64,000 bases of DNA from Sulfitobacter mediterraneus (GCF_016801775.1 NZ_CP069004.1:1302001-1366000); one strand, 5' to 3'; positions 48,644 to 59,191 are shown, counted from the first letter of the stretch. Made by a program: numbers and translations. Notes: generated by a model from the letters alone, not told the origin.

Positions 48644-49171
48644 TTATGCGGCGCGGTGGGTTCCGCGCACCGGATAGTCATTGGCCCGGATGAATTTGAT
48701 CCCGTTCAGGATACCTTCCAGCTCCGGCCGGGCAAAGGGCGCATTGGACACATCAAGGATCTGCACATTGCCTTTTTCATTGATCACAAAAAGGCCCGGT
48801 TCGGGGAACGGACGGTCGGTTTCCTTTGCGCTGCGCGGGTCCGATATATAAAGCCCCAAGGCCTGCATCTGCGCAACGCTCAGCCCGTATCCCATTGGCA
48901 GGCTCAGTTCCTTTTCATCCACCATTGTCTGCGCTTTTTCCTCAGGATCGCCTGAAACCATGACCACTTCGACCCCCTCGGCGTGGTATTGCGGGGCCAG
49001 TTCCTCCAGCTTGGCAAGGTATTTTTTGCAAATCGGGCAATGCAGCCCGCGATAGACCACTACCATCTGCCACTCGAACCCGTCTGAGGGCGTGCCAAGG
49101 GTCACATGCCCCCCGCCCAATTTGTCTGCGGTCATGAGCGGAAATGCCTGTCCGGCCTCTAGCGTATTCAT
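48644..49171 (-). CDS. Peroxiredoxin-like (AhpC/TSA family) protein
   Basis: A 175-residue thioredoxin-fold protein. The active-site block MVVVYRGLHCPICKKYLAKLEELAP carries CPIC, a CxxC arrangement found in a peroxiredoxin-like branch rather than a classical 2-Cys enzyme. VVMVSGDPEEKAQTMV and FPEPGLFVINEKGNVQILD complete the fold. It probably reduces peroxides or thiols in the cytosol. The ATG at 49171 has AAAGGA 7 bases upstream. It is inserted between ftsW and murD, divergent from a flavoprotein gene. Confidence 0.87.
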   Translation of the reverse strand: MNTLEAGQAFPLMTADKLGGGHVTLGTPSDGFEWQMVVVYRGLHCPICKKYLAKLEELAPQYHAEGVEVVMVSGDPEEKAQTMVDEKELSLPMGYGLSVAQMQALGLYISDPRSAKETDRPFPEPGLFVINEKGNVQILDVSNAPFARPELEGILNGIKFIRANDYPVRGTHRAA

Positions 49172-49278
49172 TCTTTGTCCTTTCTTGCGTGTTTCCTCCG
49201 ACTTAACGCCCCATGGTGTCGCGGCAATCCCCCTCACAGCATCTTGACCGCCCTCGCCAAAGCAGGCAGAGCCGCCCC

Positions 49279-50451
49279 ATGCAGGTGGATACAGCAATCA
49301 TAGGCGCAGGCGCGGCTGGCATGATGTGCGCAGCCCATGCGGGCGGCAAGGTGCTGTTGGTTGATCATGCAAAGGCGCCCGGTGAAAAGATCCGCATCTC
49401 CGGCGGCGGGCGCTGCAATTTCACCAATATGTACTGCGATCCGGGCAGTTTCCTCTCTGGCAATCCACATTTTGTCAAATCCGCCTTGGCCCGCTATACC
49501 CAATGGGACTTCGTCGAGCTGGTCGATCAACACAGTATCAAATGGCACGAAAAGACTCTTGGTCAGCTGTTTTGTGACACCTCCGCCAAAGAGATCATCG
49601 CCATGCTGCGCCGCTTGATGCAGAAGGCCGGCGTCGATCTGCGCCTGCAGAGCAGTGTTTCGAACATCCGTAAGACGGAAAGCGGCTTTGCGCTGACCTT
49701 GCATGGGCCGCAGGGCGATACATTGGTTGCTGCAAATAACCTTGTGATCGCCACAGGCGGCAAATCCATCCCCAAAATGGGCGCGACCGGCTTTGCCTAT
49801 GAGGTCGCCGCTGCGTTTGGCCTTCCGGTGACAGAGACGCGCGCAGGATTGGTGCCATTCACCTTCACCGATGCGCGGTTCGCCCCGATTTCGGGCACCG
49901 CAGTCCCGGCCCGTGTGGCGGCCGGCGGCACCAGCTTTGACGAAGCGCTTTTGTTCACCCATCGCGGACTGTCCGGTCCGGCGGTCTTGCAGGCCTCCTC
50001 CTATTGGCAGGACGGCGCGGAGATCACCGTCAATCTCGACCCAAAGACCGCCCTGTTCGAAGCGCTGCGCGACCAGCGCCAAAGCTACGGCCGCCGCAAT
50101 TTCACCACTGAACTCTCTGCCCACCTGCCCGCCCGATTGGTGGAGCACCTTGGGGCCTTGCATGACCTGACCGGAAACCTGGCTGACTGGTCCGATGCAC
50201 GGCTCATGGCCCTCTGCGACGGTCTACAAAACTGGCAGATGGTTCCCTCCGGCACCGAAGGATACCGCACCGCCGAAGTAACCCTTGGCGGGGTGGACAC
50301 GGATGCGCTGTCCTCCAAGTCCATGATGGCAAAAACCGTTCCGGGCCTCTATTTCATCGGCGAAGCGGTGGATGTGACCGGCTGGCTTGGCGGCTACAAC
50401 TTCCAATGGGCCTGGTCCTCCGCGATGGCGGCCGCACGCACGATGAGCTGA
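49279..50451 (+). CDS. HI0933-like flavoprotein (NAD(P)/FAD-dependent oxidoreductase)
   Basis: A 390-residue flavoprotein of the HI0933/YhiN (BaiN-like) family. FAD-binding motif VDTAIIGAGAAGMMCAAHAG at the N-terminus, then the family signature GEKIRISGGGRCNFTN, LVIATGGKSIPKMGATGFAYEVA and the C-terminal GLYFIGEAVDVTGWLGGYNFQWAWSSA. Its substrate is unknown. The ATG at 49279 aligns with family starts; an upstream frame to 49213 is unlikely. The gene is the only plus-strand unit between ftsW and murD, and its stop lies one base from that of murD. Confidence 0.9.
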   Translation: MQVDTAIIGAGAAGMMCAAHAGGKVLLVDHAKAPGEKIRISGGGRCNFTNMYCDPGSFLSGNPHFVKSALARYTQWDFVELVDQHSIKWHEKTLGQLFCDTSAKEIIAMLRRLMQKAGVDLRLQSSVSNIRKTESGFALTLHGPQGDTLVAANNLVIATGGKSIPKMGATGFAYEVAAAFGLPVTETRAGLVPFTFTDARFAPISGTAVPARVAAGGTSFDEALLFTHRGLSGPAVLQASSYWQDGAEITVNLDPKTALFEALRDQRQSYGRRNFTTELSAHLPARLVEHLGALHDLTGNLADWSDARLMALCDGLQNWQMVPSGTEGYRTAEVTLGGVDTDALSSKSMMAKTVPGLYFIGEAVDVTGWLGGYNFQWAWSSAMAAARTMS

Positions 50452-50452
50452 C

Positions 50453-51847
50453 TTAGCCCAGCTGCTTGGCCACCTGCGCTGCAAAGTCATCGCCGCGCCG
50501 CTCGAAACTGTCATATTGGTCAAAACTCGCCGCCGCCGGGGCCAGCAGGACCACATCGCCCGCTTCGGCCTCCGCCACCGCACGGGCGACGGCTGTGGCC
50601 ATATCACCGCAAACCTCGGCCTCCACGTCCAGCTGCATGGCAAAACCCGCCGCCTCGCGCCCGATCACATAGGCTTTGCGCACCCCACCGGTGGCGCCTG
50701 CAAGCCCTCCGAGACCGCCCTCCTTCTCCAGCCCCCCGCAAATCCAGCGGATGTTGCTGAAGGCCGCCAGCGCCTTGGCCGCGCTGTCCACATTGGTGGC
50801 CTTGCTGTCATTGACATAGCGCACGCCGTCTTTCTCGGCGATGGTCTGGGACCGATGCGGCAAACCACCAAAGCTGTGAAAGGCCGCCTCGATCACCTTG
50901 GGCGCCAGGCCAAGCGTCCGGCAGGCCGCATAAGCGGCGCAGGCGTTCTGGTGATTATGTGCGCCGGGCAAACCTGCCACCCCGCGCAGATCAATCGACG
51001 CCACCTGCTTGCCCTTGCGATATTCCGACAGGAACCCTTTGCGGGCAAACACCTGCCAGCCCGGCCCTGTCAGCTTTTGCGCCACACTGATCCGGATCAC
51101 CCGGTCATCCGCCGGTCCCTCGGTGAGCTGCCCGGCCAGAAACCGCCCTTCGACCTCGTCCACACCGATCACCGCACGGTCCGGTCCGCCTTCGGCAAAA
51201 AGCCGTCGCTTGGCCGCAAAATATCCGCCCAATCCATGATGCCGGTCCAGATGGTCGGGGCTGAGATTGGTGAACACCGCCACATCCGGGGTCAGGCTGC
51301 GCGCCAGATCGGTCTGATAGCTTGACAGCTCCAGCACCACCACTTCGCCATCGATCGCCGGATCCAGATCCAGAACCCCGCGCCCGATGTTGCCCGCCAA
51401 TTGGCAGGGCCGGCCCACCTGTTCCAGAATATGATGGATCAGCGCCGATGTCGTTGATTTCCCGTTCGATCCGGTGACCGCAACCACCCGTGGACTGGTA
51501 TCAAAATTGTCCCATTCACTGGTGGCAAAGCTTTGAAAGAACAGCCCGATGTCATTGTCCACAGGCACGCCGGCCTCCAGGGCCGCCGCGACAACCGGAT
51601 TTGGATCAGGATAAAGATGCGGAATGCCGGGGCTGACAATCAGACGCGCAATCCCGTCAAAGCCGCGACGCCGGAGATCCACACATTCAAATCCCTCAGC
51701 CTCGGCCTTGGCTCGCGCTGCCGGATTGTCATCCCAGCACAGCGCCGCAGCCCCACCAGCCGCCAAGGCCCGCGCGGCCACAAGCCCCGAACGCCCCAGT
51801 CCCAAAACCGCCACCTGCGTGCCCGCCAATCCTTGCACCGGAATCAT
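50453..51847 (-). CDS. murD: UDP-N-acetylmuramoyl-L-alanine--D-glutamate ligase
   Basis: A 464-residue Mur ligase adding D-Glu. [21 protein letters not shown] starts the UDP-binding domain, [18 protein letters not shown] is the P-loop (about residues 125-142), [20 protein letters not shown] holds the metal-binding region, and the C-terminal [32 protein letters not shown] is typical. The ATG at 51847 fits family N-termini; a longer open frame to 52057 runs through the divergent glsA start and an intergenic repeat and is rejected. Confidence 0.96.
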   Translation of the reverse strand: MIPVQGLAGTQVAVLGLGRSGLVAARALAAGGAAALCWDDNPAARAKAEAEGFECVDLRRRGFDGIARLIVSPGIPHLYPDPNPVVAAALEAGVPVDNDIGLFFQSFATSEWDNFDTSPRVVAVTGSNGKSTTSALIHHILEQVGRPCQLAGNIGRGVLDLDPAIDGEVVVLELSSYQTDLARSLTPDVAVFTNLSPDHLDRHHGLGGYFAAKRRLFAEGGPDRAVIGVDEVEGRFLAGQLTEGPADDRVIRISVAQKLTGPGWQVFARKGFLSEYRKGKQVASIDLRGVAGLPGAHNHQNACAAYAACRTLGLAPKVIEAAFHSFGGLPHRSQTIAEKDGVRYVNDSKATNVDSAAKALAAFSNIRWICGGLEKEGGLGGLAGATGGVRKAYVIGREAAGFAMQLDVEAEVCGDMATAVARAVAEAEAGDVVLLAPAAASFDQYDSFERRGDDFAAQVAKQLG

Positions 51848-51909
51848 CGCCGTCCCCTTCTTTTGCCGGCAAGATGGCGCAAGGGCGCGTCGAAGACCAT
51901 CCACCCTGT

Positions 51910-51975
51910 CCCTTTTTGGCCCTAAATAATCCGGGGGAATCGCGGCCTGCCGCGATGGGGGCTGGCCCCCTGCTG
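51910..51975. repeat. Intergenic repeat copy 2: conserved 27-bp block plus two GC hairpins
   Basis: Bases 51910-51936 match 25 of 27 bases of the block at 11177-11203. They are followed by ATCGCGG/CCGCGAT arms (51940-51956) and by a GGGGGC-tg-GCCCCC hairpin ending near 51971. The element lies between the divergent murD and glsA genes, so it shares their upstream region. It may be a REP-like family; the copy number outside the window is unknown. Confidence 0.6.
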
Positions 51976-52050
51976 CCACTGGAAACACGCGCCCGCCCCT
52001 GCTAGGCAACCTCGACAGACCCACACCGCATCCGCCAGAAAGGCCCGTCC

Positions 52051-52977
52051 ATGCCACGATCCAGCGCCCCTGACCTGCCCGGCCTCCTGTCGCGCCTTAA
52101 CGGGCACATGCGCGAGGATGACCATTGGGGCGATGTTGCCGCCTATATCCCGCAGCTGGCCCATGTGGATCCGCGCCAGTTTGGCATTGCCGTGGTGACG
52201 GCGGACGGTACCTGTCATGTGGCAGGCGACAGCGACGTGCCCTTTTCGGTTCAATCCATCACCAAGGTCTTCACCCTTGCCATCGCGTTGGGCCGGTCCG
52301 GCGATCAACTGTGGCAAAGGGTCGGGCGGGAACCGTCGGGCCGCGCCTTCAACTCCATCGTGCAGCTTGAACAGGAACAGGGCCGCCCGCGCAATCCCTT
52401 CATCAACGCCGGTGCCATCGTGACCACGGACGAGGTGCTGGGCCAGCGCCCCCCGCGCGAGGCTTTGGCAGAGATCGTGCAATTTGTCCGCGCCGCGGCA
52501 GGCACCGAGGACATCCACATCAATGATGCCGTTGCTGCGTCAGAAACCGCCTTTGGCCACCGCAACTTTGCGCTGGCACATTTTCTGGCGTCGTTTGGCA
52601 ACCTCAAGAACGCGCCTGAGCTGACGCTCGGCACCTATTTCCACCACTGCGCCATCGAAATGTCCGTCCGGCAACTGGCCATGGCGGGCCGGTTCCTTGT
52701 CGATGCGCCCGGCCTGCCGCGCCTTGTCTCGGCGGGGCGCATCCGGCGGCTGAATGCGCTGATGCTGACCTGCGGCCATTACGACGGATCGGGCGATTTT
52801 GCCTATCGCGTCGGCCTGCCCGGGAAATCCGGGGTTGGCGGCGGCATCCTTGCCATTGTTCCCGGCCAGGCCAGCATTGCGGTGTGGTCGCCGGGGCTCA
52901 ACCGCTATGGCAACTCGCACAAGGGCACCGAAGCCTTGGCCACCCTTGCGCGCCAGATGAATTGGTCGATCTTCTAG
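52051..52977 (+). CDS. glsA: Glutaminase
   Basis: A 308-residue glutaminase of the serine beta-lactamase-like family, hydrolysing glutamine to glutamate and ammonia. The catalytic SxxK is in [18 protein letters not shown] (about residues 65-82). The tracts [51 protein letters not shown], and [21 protein letters not shown] ends match GlsA. Length equals E. coli GlsB. It runs opposite to the surrounding dcw genes and is convergent with mraY (15 bases apart). Confidence 0.96.
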   Translation: MPRSSAPDLPGLLSRLNGHMREDDHWGDVAAYIPQLAHVDPRQFGIAVVTADGTCHVAGDSDVPFSVQSITKVFTLAIALGRSGDQLWQRVGREPSGRAFNSIVQLEQEQGRPRNPFINAGAIVTTDEVLGQRPPREALAEIVQFVRAAAGTEDIHINDAVAASETAFGHRNFALAHFLASFGNLKNAPELTLGTYFHHCAIEMSVRQLAMAGRFLVDAPGLPRLVSAGRIRRLNALMLTCGHYDGSGDFAYRVGLPGKSGVGGGILAIVPGQASIAVWSPGLNRYGNSHKGTEALATLARQMNWSIF

Positions 52978-52992
52978 ATTTGCGGCAGATCC

Positions 52993-54075
52993 TTAACGGA
53001 TTTTCAAGGTCGCCAGCCCGAGCATTGCCAGAATAAGCGAAATGATCCAGAACCGGATCACGATCTGCGGCTCCGCCCAACCTTTTTTCTCATAATGGTG
53101 ATGGATCGGTGCCATCAGGAACACCCGCTTGCCGGTGCGTTTGAAGTACAGCACCTGAATGATCACGCTCAGCGCCTCTACCACGAACAATCCGCCAACA
53201 ATCGCCAGCACCAACTCGTGCTTGGTCGCCACCGCAATCGCGCCCAGCGCCCCGCCAAGGGCGAGTGACCCCGTGTCGCCCATAAACACCGCCGCCGGAG
53301 GGGCGTTGTACCAAAGAAAGCCCAAGCCGCCGCCAAAAATACCGGCTGTAAAGATCAGGATCTCGCCCGTTCCCGGCACGTAATGCACGTCCAGATATTC
53401 GGTGAAATCGACGCGGCCCACAGCATAGGCAATGATGCCAAGGGTGCCAGCGGCAATCATCACCGGCATGATCGCCAGACCGTCCAGTCCATCGGTAAGG
53501 TTCACCGCATTGGCCGCGCCCACGATCACGATTATCGCAAAGGGGATGAACAGCACCGAAAGGTTGATCAGCGTGTCCTTGAACACCGGCAGCGCCAGTT
53601 TGTACTGCAGCGCCTCAGGGTGGTATTGCGCCGCCCAATAGCCCGCAATCCCGGAAATGATCAGCCCCAGCAACAGCCGCACCTTGCCCGATACACCGGC
53701 CGTGTTTTGCTTGCTGACCTTGGCGTAATCGTCGGCAAAGCCAATCGCGGCAAAGCTCATGGTGACAAAAAGCACCAGCCAGACAAACGGATTGTCAAGC
53801 CGCGCCCAAAGCAAGGTCGAAGTCAACAGCGCCCCAACGATCAACAGCCCGCCCATTGTCGGCGTGCCCGCCTTGACGAAATGCCCTTCTGGCCCGTCAT
53901 CGCGGATCGGCTGGCCTTTGCCCTGCTTGCGGCGCAACACCGCGATCAATGGCTTGCCGAACAGAAACCCGAACAGCAAGGCGGTCAGAAACGCCCCCCC
54001 GGCCCGGAAGGTGATGTAGCGAAACAGGTTAAAGAAATCGCCACCGTCCGACAGCAGGGTCAACCAATAGAGCAT
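52993..54075 (-). CDS. mraY: Phospho-N-acetylmuramoyl-pentapeptide-transferase
   Basis: A 360-residue membrane enzyme that makes lipid I from UDP-MurNAc-pentapeptide and undecaprenyl phosphate. Ten helices are expected. Conserved sites: [13 protein letters not shown], the Asp pair [44 protein letters not shown] and the C-terminal [15 protein letters not shown] with the HHH cluster. murF is 43 bases upstream in the same direction. Confidence 0.98.
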   Translation of the reverse strand: MLYWLTLLSDGGDFFNLFRYITFRAGGAFLTALLFGFLFGKPLIAVLRRKQGKGQPIRDDGPEGHFVKAGTPTMGGLLIVGALLTSTLLWARLDNPFVWLVLFVTMSFAAIGFADDYAKVSKQNTAGVSGKVRLLLGLIISGIAGYWAAQYHPEALQYKLALPVFKDTLINLSVLFIPFAIIVIVGAANAVNLTDGLDGLAIMPVMIAAGTLGIIAYAVGRVDFTEYLDVHYVPGTGEILIFTAGIFGGGLGFLWYNAPPAAVFMGDTGSLALGGALGAIAVATKHELVLAIVGGLFVVEALSVIIQVLYFKRTGKRVFLMAPIHHHYEKKGWAEPQIVIRFWIISLILAMLGLATLKIR

Positions 54076-54118
54076 AAAATGCGTCCTTACTCATGATCGG
54101 GAGGCCAGATGGCCCCGT

Positions 54119-55546
54119 TCAACTCTGGCCGTTGCGATGGCCCATTTTGCGTATGGCGTCAACAACAGCGCCCAGTTTCATCGAAAGAGACCCCTTGGCC
54201 AGAACCACATCTCCCGCATGCAAACGGGCTGTCAGCCCCTCCAGCATCTCGGCGGAGGTCTCTGTCCAGTCACCACGCCGGTGTTCGGGCAACAGATCAT
54301 AAAGCGATTTCATCAGCGGCCCGATACAATGCACAACATCCACCTTCTCCATCGCCTCCAGATGGGCGAGCCCTGCATGCAGCGCGATCTCGTCGCTGCC
54401 CAGTTCTTTCATATCGCCCAGAATGGCAATCCGCCGCCCTGCGCGGTTGTGAATGGCATTCTCGCCAACTGCCGATGCTGCCAGCACCTCCAAAGAGGCG
54501 GCCATCGAGGTCGGATTGGCGTTGTAGCTGTCATCAATCAGATCCAGCGTCAGGTGATGTTCCACCGGGTCAAGCTGCACCGTTTCGCGCACGCCCCGCC
54601 CCTTGTAGGGCGACCAGCGGCCTAGCGATTGCGCAGCGAGCGCCAGATCGGCACCCATCGCCTCCGCCACCGCCAATGCGCCCAGCCCGTTCATCGCAAA
54701 ATGTCGCCCAGGCGTTGCGATTTTGAACAGCAGCGGCGTGCCATTGGCCTGCGCCTGCACCACGGTGGTATCGGCCTGCACCTGCACCTCTATCAATTTG
54801 AAATGCATCGCATGGGTGCCAAACTCCACATCGCGCAATTTGCAATCCACGGCCTTGGCCATCAGGATCGCCGCATGTTCAATATCGGCATTGATCACCG
54901 CCACGCCGCCAGGCTGCAGCCCCTCGAACACCGATGCTTTTTCAACGGCGATGCCCGCCACATCGTTGAATGCCTCCAGATGTGCGGCGGCAACTGTTGT
55001 GACCATGGCCACATCCGGTTTGGCCATTTTGGCCAGCGGCGCAATTTCGCCGGGGTGGTTCATGCCGATCTCGATGATCGCGAACTCGGTGTCCTGCGGC
55101 ATCCGCGCCAGCGTCAGCGGCACCCCCCAATGGTTGTTGTAACTGGCGACAGAGGCATGGGTCCGCCCCTGATCCCCCAGCATTGAGAGCAGCATTTCCT
55201 TGGTCGAGGTTTTGCCAACGCTGCCTGTGATTGCGGCAACTTTGGCGGCAGTCCGCGCCCGCGCGGCCGCGCCAAGCTGTTCCAGGCCGGTCAAAACATC
55301 AGGTACGATCAACAAGGGCGCGTCCGGCGCGACACCTTCCGGCACATGGCTGACAAGGGCTGCGCCCGCGCCTTTTGAAAAGGCCTGCGCCACAAAATCA
55401 TGGCCGTCACGCACGTCTCTAAGGGCCACGAACAAATCGCCTGCTTCAATCGTGCGGGTGTCGATGGACACCCCGTTGCAGGCCCAGTCTCCCTGAGCCT
55501 TGCCGCCCGTTGCCGCCTGCGCCTCTGCGCTGGTCCAAAGTGTCAT
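54119..55546 (-). CDS. murF: UDP-N-acetylmuramoyl-tripeptide--D-alanyl-D-alanine ligase
   Basis: A 475-residue Mur ligase adding D-Ala-D-Ala. The N-terminal WACNGVSIDTRTIEAGDLFVAL is the MurF/MurE signature; the P-loop is ITGSVGKTSTKEMLL (about residues 104-118); HASVASYNNHWGVPLTL, NMNHPGEIAPL-type and LIDDSYNANPTSMAASLEVLA with IAILGDMKELG follow. It overlaps murE by 4 bases. Confidence 0.97.
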   Translation of the reverse strand: MTLWTSAEAQAATGGKAQGDWACNGVSIDTRTIEAGDLFVALRDVRDGHDFVAQAFSKGAGAALVSHVPEGVAPDAPLLIVPDVLTGLEQLGAAARARTAAKVAAITGSVGKTSTKEMLLSMLGDQGRTHASVASYNNHWGVPLTLARMPQDTEFAIIEIGMNHPGEIAPLAKMAKPDVAMVTTVAAAHLEAFNDVAGIAVEKASVFEGLQPGGVAVINADIEHAAILMAKAVDCKLRDVEFGTHAMHFKLIEVQVQADTTVVQAQANGTPLLFKIATPGRHFAMNGLGALAVAEAMGADLALAAQSLGRWSPYKGRGVRETVQLDPVEHHLTLDLIDDSYNANPTSMAASLEVLAASAVGENAIHNRAGRRIAILGDMKELGSDEIALHAGLAHLEAMEKVDVVHCIGPLMKSLYDLLPEHRRGDWTETSAEMLEGLTARLHAGDVVLAKGSLSMKLGAVVDAIRKMGHRNGQS

Positions 55547-57024
55547 GCCAGTCTCCCGTCCAGCGCGGCCACCGCAACGCTGGCCTGTTCCACATCATCA
55601 AAGGGCAGGATGTCATCACCGACCACTTGCCCGGTTTCATGGCCCTTGCCCGCAACCAGCAACGCATCCCCGGCCCCAAGCATGTCCACGCCGCGCAGAA
55701 TCGCCTCGGCACGGTCGCCAACCTCGGTTGCCTCGGGCGCACCTTCCAGCACAGCGGCGCGAATGGCCGCCGGCTCTTCGGAGCGCGGGTTGTCATCCGT
55801 CACGATCACCAGATCCGCATTTTCCGCCGCTGCCGCGCCCATCAACGGACGTTTGCCCGCATCCCGGTCGCCGCCCGCACCAACAATGGCGATCAAACGC
55901 CCCATCACATGGGGGCGCATCGCCGCCAGTGCCGTCGCCACCGCATCAGGCGTATGGGCATAATCGACAAACACGGCCGCGCCATTGTCGCGGGTCGCGG
56001 CCAGTTGCATCCGGCCACGCACCGTCGTCAGATGCGGGATCGTGTCGAACACATCCGCCGGATCACCACCGCAAGCGATGACCAACCCCGCCGCCAACAG
56101 CACATTGTCGCCCTGAAAGCCGCCAATGAGGTTCAGCCGCTTTTGAAAGGTCTTGCCGCGCCAATCAAACCGGAGATCCTGGCCCGTAGCATCAAATCTC
56201 TGAGCTGTCAGATGAAGATCACCGCCATCGCGGCCCACTGTGATCACCTCGCAGCCGCGCGCCTTGGCAATCGCGGCCATGTCCACGCCCTTGGGGTCGT
56301 CGATATTGATCACCGCCGTGCCATCCTGCGGCAAAACCCGCGAAAACAGTCCCGCCTTGGCATCAAAATAGGCCTCGAACGTCTGGTGATAGTCCAGATG
56401 ATCCTGAGTGAAATTGGTAAATCCGGCAGCACGTAGGATCACACCGTCCAATCGCCGCTGATCCAGCCCATGTGACGAGGCCTCCATCGCCGCATGGGTG
56501 ATCCCGTTCTGCGCGGCCTCGGCCAAGGTCCGGTGCAGTGTGATCGGCTCTGGCGTGGTATGGGCCAACGGGGCGGACCATGCACCTTCAACGCCGGTGG
56601 TGCCCAGGTTGACCGCTGGCAGATCCATCTCGATCCAGATTTGCCGCACAAATGTCGAGACCGAGGTTTTGCCATTGGTGCCCGTGACCGCGACCATCGT
56701 CTGGGGCTGCGCCCCCGACCACAAGGCTGCCGCCCGTGACAAGGCCTCACGCGGGGCATCGGTGATGACAACAGCTGTGCCTGCCTCCGCCATAAGATCT
56801 GCGGCAATCTCGGCCCCTTCGGCATCGGTCAGGACCGCCACCGCCCCCATGCGCAATGCATATTGGATAAATTCAGCGCCATGCACCCGGCTGCCGGGCA
56901 TCGCGGCAAACAAAAATCCGTCTTTCACGGCGCGGCTGTCCACCGCAACGCCAGTGATATCGGGATTGGCCCCGCCCCGTGCCGTCAGACCAAGGGAGGA
57001 AAGGGAAACACACGGGCTGGCCAT
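55543..57024 (-). CDS. murE: UDP-N-acetylmuramoyl-L-alanyl-D-glutamate--2,6-diaminopimelate ligase
   Basis: A 493-residue Mur ligase. The P-loop is VTGTNGKTSVSTFVRQ (about residues 112-127), with HAAMEASSHGLDQRRLDGV and VDYAHTPDAVATALAAM following. The DNPRSEEP segment near residue 405 carries the DNPR motif associated with meso-diaminopimelate specificity, so the stem peptide is probably mDAP-type. It lies 15 bases downstream of ftsI and overlaps murF. Confidence 0.97.
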   Translation of the reverse strand: MASPCVSLSSLGLTARGGANPDITGVAVDSRAVKDGFLFAAMPGSRVHGAEFIQYALRMGAVAVLTDAEGAEIAADLMAEAGTAVVITDAPREALSRAAALWSGAQPQTMVAVTGTNGKTSVSTFVRQIWIEMDLPAVNLGTTGVEGAWSAPLAHTTPEPITLHRTLAEAAQNGITHAAMEASSHGLDQRRLDGVILRAAGFTNFTQDHLDYHQTFEAYFDAKAGLFSRVLPQDGTAVINIDDPKGVDMAAIAKARGCEVITVGRDGGDLHLTAQRFDATGQDLRFDWRGKTFQKRLNLIGGFQGDNVLLAAGLVIACGGDPADVFDTIPHLTTVRGRMQLAATRDNGAAVFVDYAHTPDAVATALAAMRPHVMGRLIAIVGAGGDRDAGKRPLMGAAAAENADLVIVTDDNPRSEEPAAIRAAVLEGAPEATEVGDRAEAILRGVDMLGAGDALLVAGKGHETGQVVGDDILPFDDVEQASVAVAALDGRLA

Positions 57025-57039
57025 AGGTTATTCTTTTTG

Positions 57040-58827
57040 TCAGTTGCTGCTGGTCAGCGTTAGCACAGCGTCGTTTGCAGGTTCAACAGTTGGTCGCACC
57101 CCCAAAAGCGGTGCGACGCGCCGGATCATTTCCGCAGCCACCGGAACCGCCGTCCAGCCAGCGGTACGGCGCGGCTTGTCACCCGAACTTTCCACCGGTT
57201 CGTCCAGCGTCACAACCAGCACATATTTGGGATCATGCGCGGGAAAGATCGAGGCGAAGGTGGCAATCACCTTGTCCTCGTAATAGCCGCCCGTGGGTTT
57301 GGGTTTGTCCGCTGTGCCGGTTTTGCCGCCCACATGATAGCCGGGCACCTCGCCAAAGCTGGCGGTGCCCTTGCTGACCACTTTGCGCAGCATCAACCGC
57401 GCCGCTTTGGCCGCGCGTGAGGACATCACCCGCTCGCCCATCTTGGAACGGGGCTGTTTGATCAAGGTCGGCTCCACCTTGAACCCCCCATTTGCAATCG
57501 CCGCGTAACCTGCCGCCAAATGCATTGGGCTGGTCGAAATGCCATGACCGTAAGAGATTGTTACGCTGGACAGGTCCGTCCATTTCTTTGGCAACAAGGG
57601 TTTGCCCCCTGCGGCCTCGACGATTTCAAAGCCCGTGGGTTCAAAAAAGCCAAGGCTTTTTAGAAATTCCTGTTGGCGTTTGATGCCAATCTCCAAGGCC
57701 ATCCGGCCGGTGCCTCGGTTCGAGGATTTGACGATGATGTCAGTGACTGACAGCTTGCCGTAGTTCTTGTTGCGGAACTCGCCAATGCGAAACCCGCCAA
57801 CTTTCATCGGGCCTTTGGTGTCGATCACGGTGTCCGGGTTCACCAGCCCCAGATCAACGGCCTGCGCGGCGGCAAAGATCTTGAAGGTCGAGCCAAGCTC
57901 GTAGACCCCCTGCACCGACCGGTTGAACAACGGGCTGTCGGAGGCGTCGCCTTCCACCGCGGGGCGCGGGCGATCATTGGGATCAAAGCTTGGCAAAGAG
58001 GCCACGCTGATCACTTCGCCGGTTTTCACATCCATCAACACCGATGTCGCACCCTTGGCGTTCATCAGTTTCATACCGCCAAACAGCACCTGTTCGGCTG
58101 CGGCCTGCACTGTCAGATCCAGCGACAGTTGCAACGGCTTGTTGCCGTTGGCCGGATCACGCAGGTATTTGTCGAAATATTTCTCAACTCCCGCAACGCC
58201 GATCACCTCGGCAGCATGCACGCCCTCTTTGCCATAGCTGGCACCGCCCATCACATGTGCGGCCAGCTTGCCGTTGGGATAAAGCCGCATGTCGCGCGGC
58301 GCAAACAGCAGACCGGGATCACCAATATCATGCACGGCCTGCATTTGCTCCGGGCTGATTTTCTTTTTGATCCACAAGAACTTACGCTTGCCGGTAAAAT
58401 CCTTCTTGAGCCGTGCCAGATCCAGATCGGGGAAGATCTTGACCAGACCTTCGGCGGCAGCATTGGGATCAACCATATGCAGGGGCTGGGCGTAAAGGGC
58501 ATGGGTGTCAAAATTCGTGGCCAGCAGGCTGCCATGACGGTCCACGATATCGGCCCGGCTTGCCGAAATGACGGCGCCCGGCGCATGGGTGCGCGGCTCA
58601 ACCGGTTCGGACATCGCCAAAAGGCCCATACGCCCACCGACAACAGAGAACGCACAAAAGAAACACACGCCCATGATCAGCAAACGGCCCTCGGCGCGTT
58701 GCCGCGACTGGTCGCGCATCTGTTCGTGACGGATACGTTTGTTTTCCCGCTCGATCGCGTCGGGATTTTCGCCTTTTTGACGGGCGTCCAGAATGCGGGC
58801 AAGCGGGCGGAGCGGCGTGCGGATCAT
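57040..58827 (-). CDS. ftsI: Septal peptidoglycan transpeptidase FtsI (PBP3)
   Basis: A 595-residue class B penicillin-binding protein. One membrane helix near residues 47-72 (LLIMGVCFFCAFSVVGGRMGLLA), a dimer/pedestal domain, then the transpeptidase domain with SxxK in YELGSTFKIFAAAQ, SxN in VKSSNRGTGRMALEIG, and KTG in HVGGKTGTADKPKP. It crosslinks septal peptidoglycan with FtsW. It overlaps ftsL by 4 bases. Confidence 0.97.
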   Translation of the reverse strand: MIRTPLRPLARILDARQKGENPDAIERENKRIRHEQMRDQSRQRAEGRLLIMGVCFFCAFSVVGGRMGLLAMSEPVEPRTHAPGAVISASRADIVDRHGSLLATNFDTHALYAQPLHMVDPNAAAEGLVKIFPDLDLARLKKDFTGKRKFLWIKKKISPEQMQAVHDIGDPGLLFAPRDMRLYPNGKLAAHVMGGASYGKEGVHAAEVIGVAGVEKYFDKYLRDPANGNKPLQLSLDLTVQAAAEQVLFGGMKLMNAKGATSVLMDVKTGEVISVASLPSFDPNDRPRPAVEGDASDSPLFNRSVQGVYELGSTFKIFAAAQAVDLGLVNPDTVIDTKGPMKVGGFRIGEFRNKNYGKLSVTDIIVKSSNRGTGRMALEIGIKRQQEFLKSLGFFEPTGFEIVEAAGGKPLLPKKWTDLSSVTISYGHGISTSPMHLAAGYAAIANGGFKVEPTLIKQPRSKMGERVMSSRAAKAARLMLRKVVSKGTASFGEVPGYHVGGKTGTADKPKPTGGYYEDKVIATFASIFPAHDPKYVLVVTLDEPVESSGDKPRRTAGWTAVPVAAEMIRRVAPLLGVRPTVEPANDAVLTLTSSN

Positions 58828-59189
58828 AGCGGATCATCCTGAGAAGAAGTGCCAGAGTTCATGGTGGAGACATCGACCGGATTGGTGATCGGCAACAGCG
58901 GCGCAGGGGGATAGGCCACTTGATCCACAAGGCCGAACTGATCCGGCTGCAAGGGCAGAAGGCCCAGCCGGTCAAAGTTGATCACCGACAGATCGCGCAG
59001 CCGGTCAGGACGGTTCTGATAGGCCCATTCGGCCCGCAGCACCGCCAGCCTTGCATGGGCCTGCCGGATGCTGGCGTGCAGCTTGTCTGCTTCGCTCAGC
59101 GCCGATTGGGTCGCATAATTCTCGCGGTAGGCCCAGAAGGCCAGACCGATCACCGCCAAAGACGTCAGGATGTATAACACCGCTCGCAT
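58824..59189 (-). CDS. ftsL: Cell division protein FtsL
   Basis: A 121-residue bitopic protein: membrane helix at residues 3-20 (AVLYILTSLAVIGLAFWA) and a periplasmic coiled coil (SEADKLHASIRQAHARLAVLRAEWAYQNRPDRL). It joins FtsQ/FtsB and activates FtsWI. The tail is Pro/Val-rich and less conserved. Its position between rsmH and ftsI, with a 4-base overlap with ftsI, supports the call. Confidence 0.88.
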   Translation of the reverse strand: MRAVLYILTSLAVIGLAFWAYRENYATQSALSEADKLHASIRQAHARLAVLRAEWAYQNRPDRLRDLSVINFDRLGLLPLQPDQFGLVDQVAYPPAPLLPITNPVDVSTMNSGTSSQDDPL

Positions 59190-59191
59190 GA

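Noticed and set aside
51848..52057. 70-residue N-terminal extension of murD
   Set aside because: Overlaps the glsA start and the intergenic repeat; MurD family N-termini align at the ATG at 51847.
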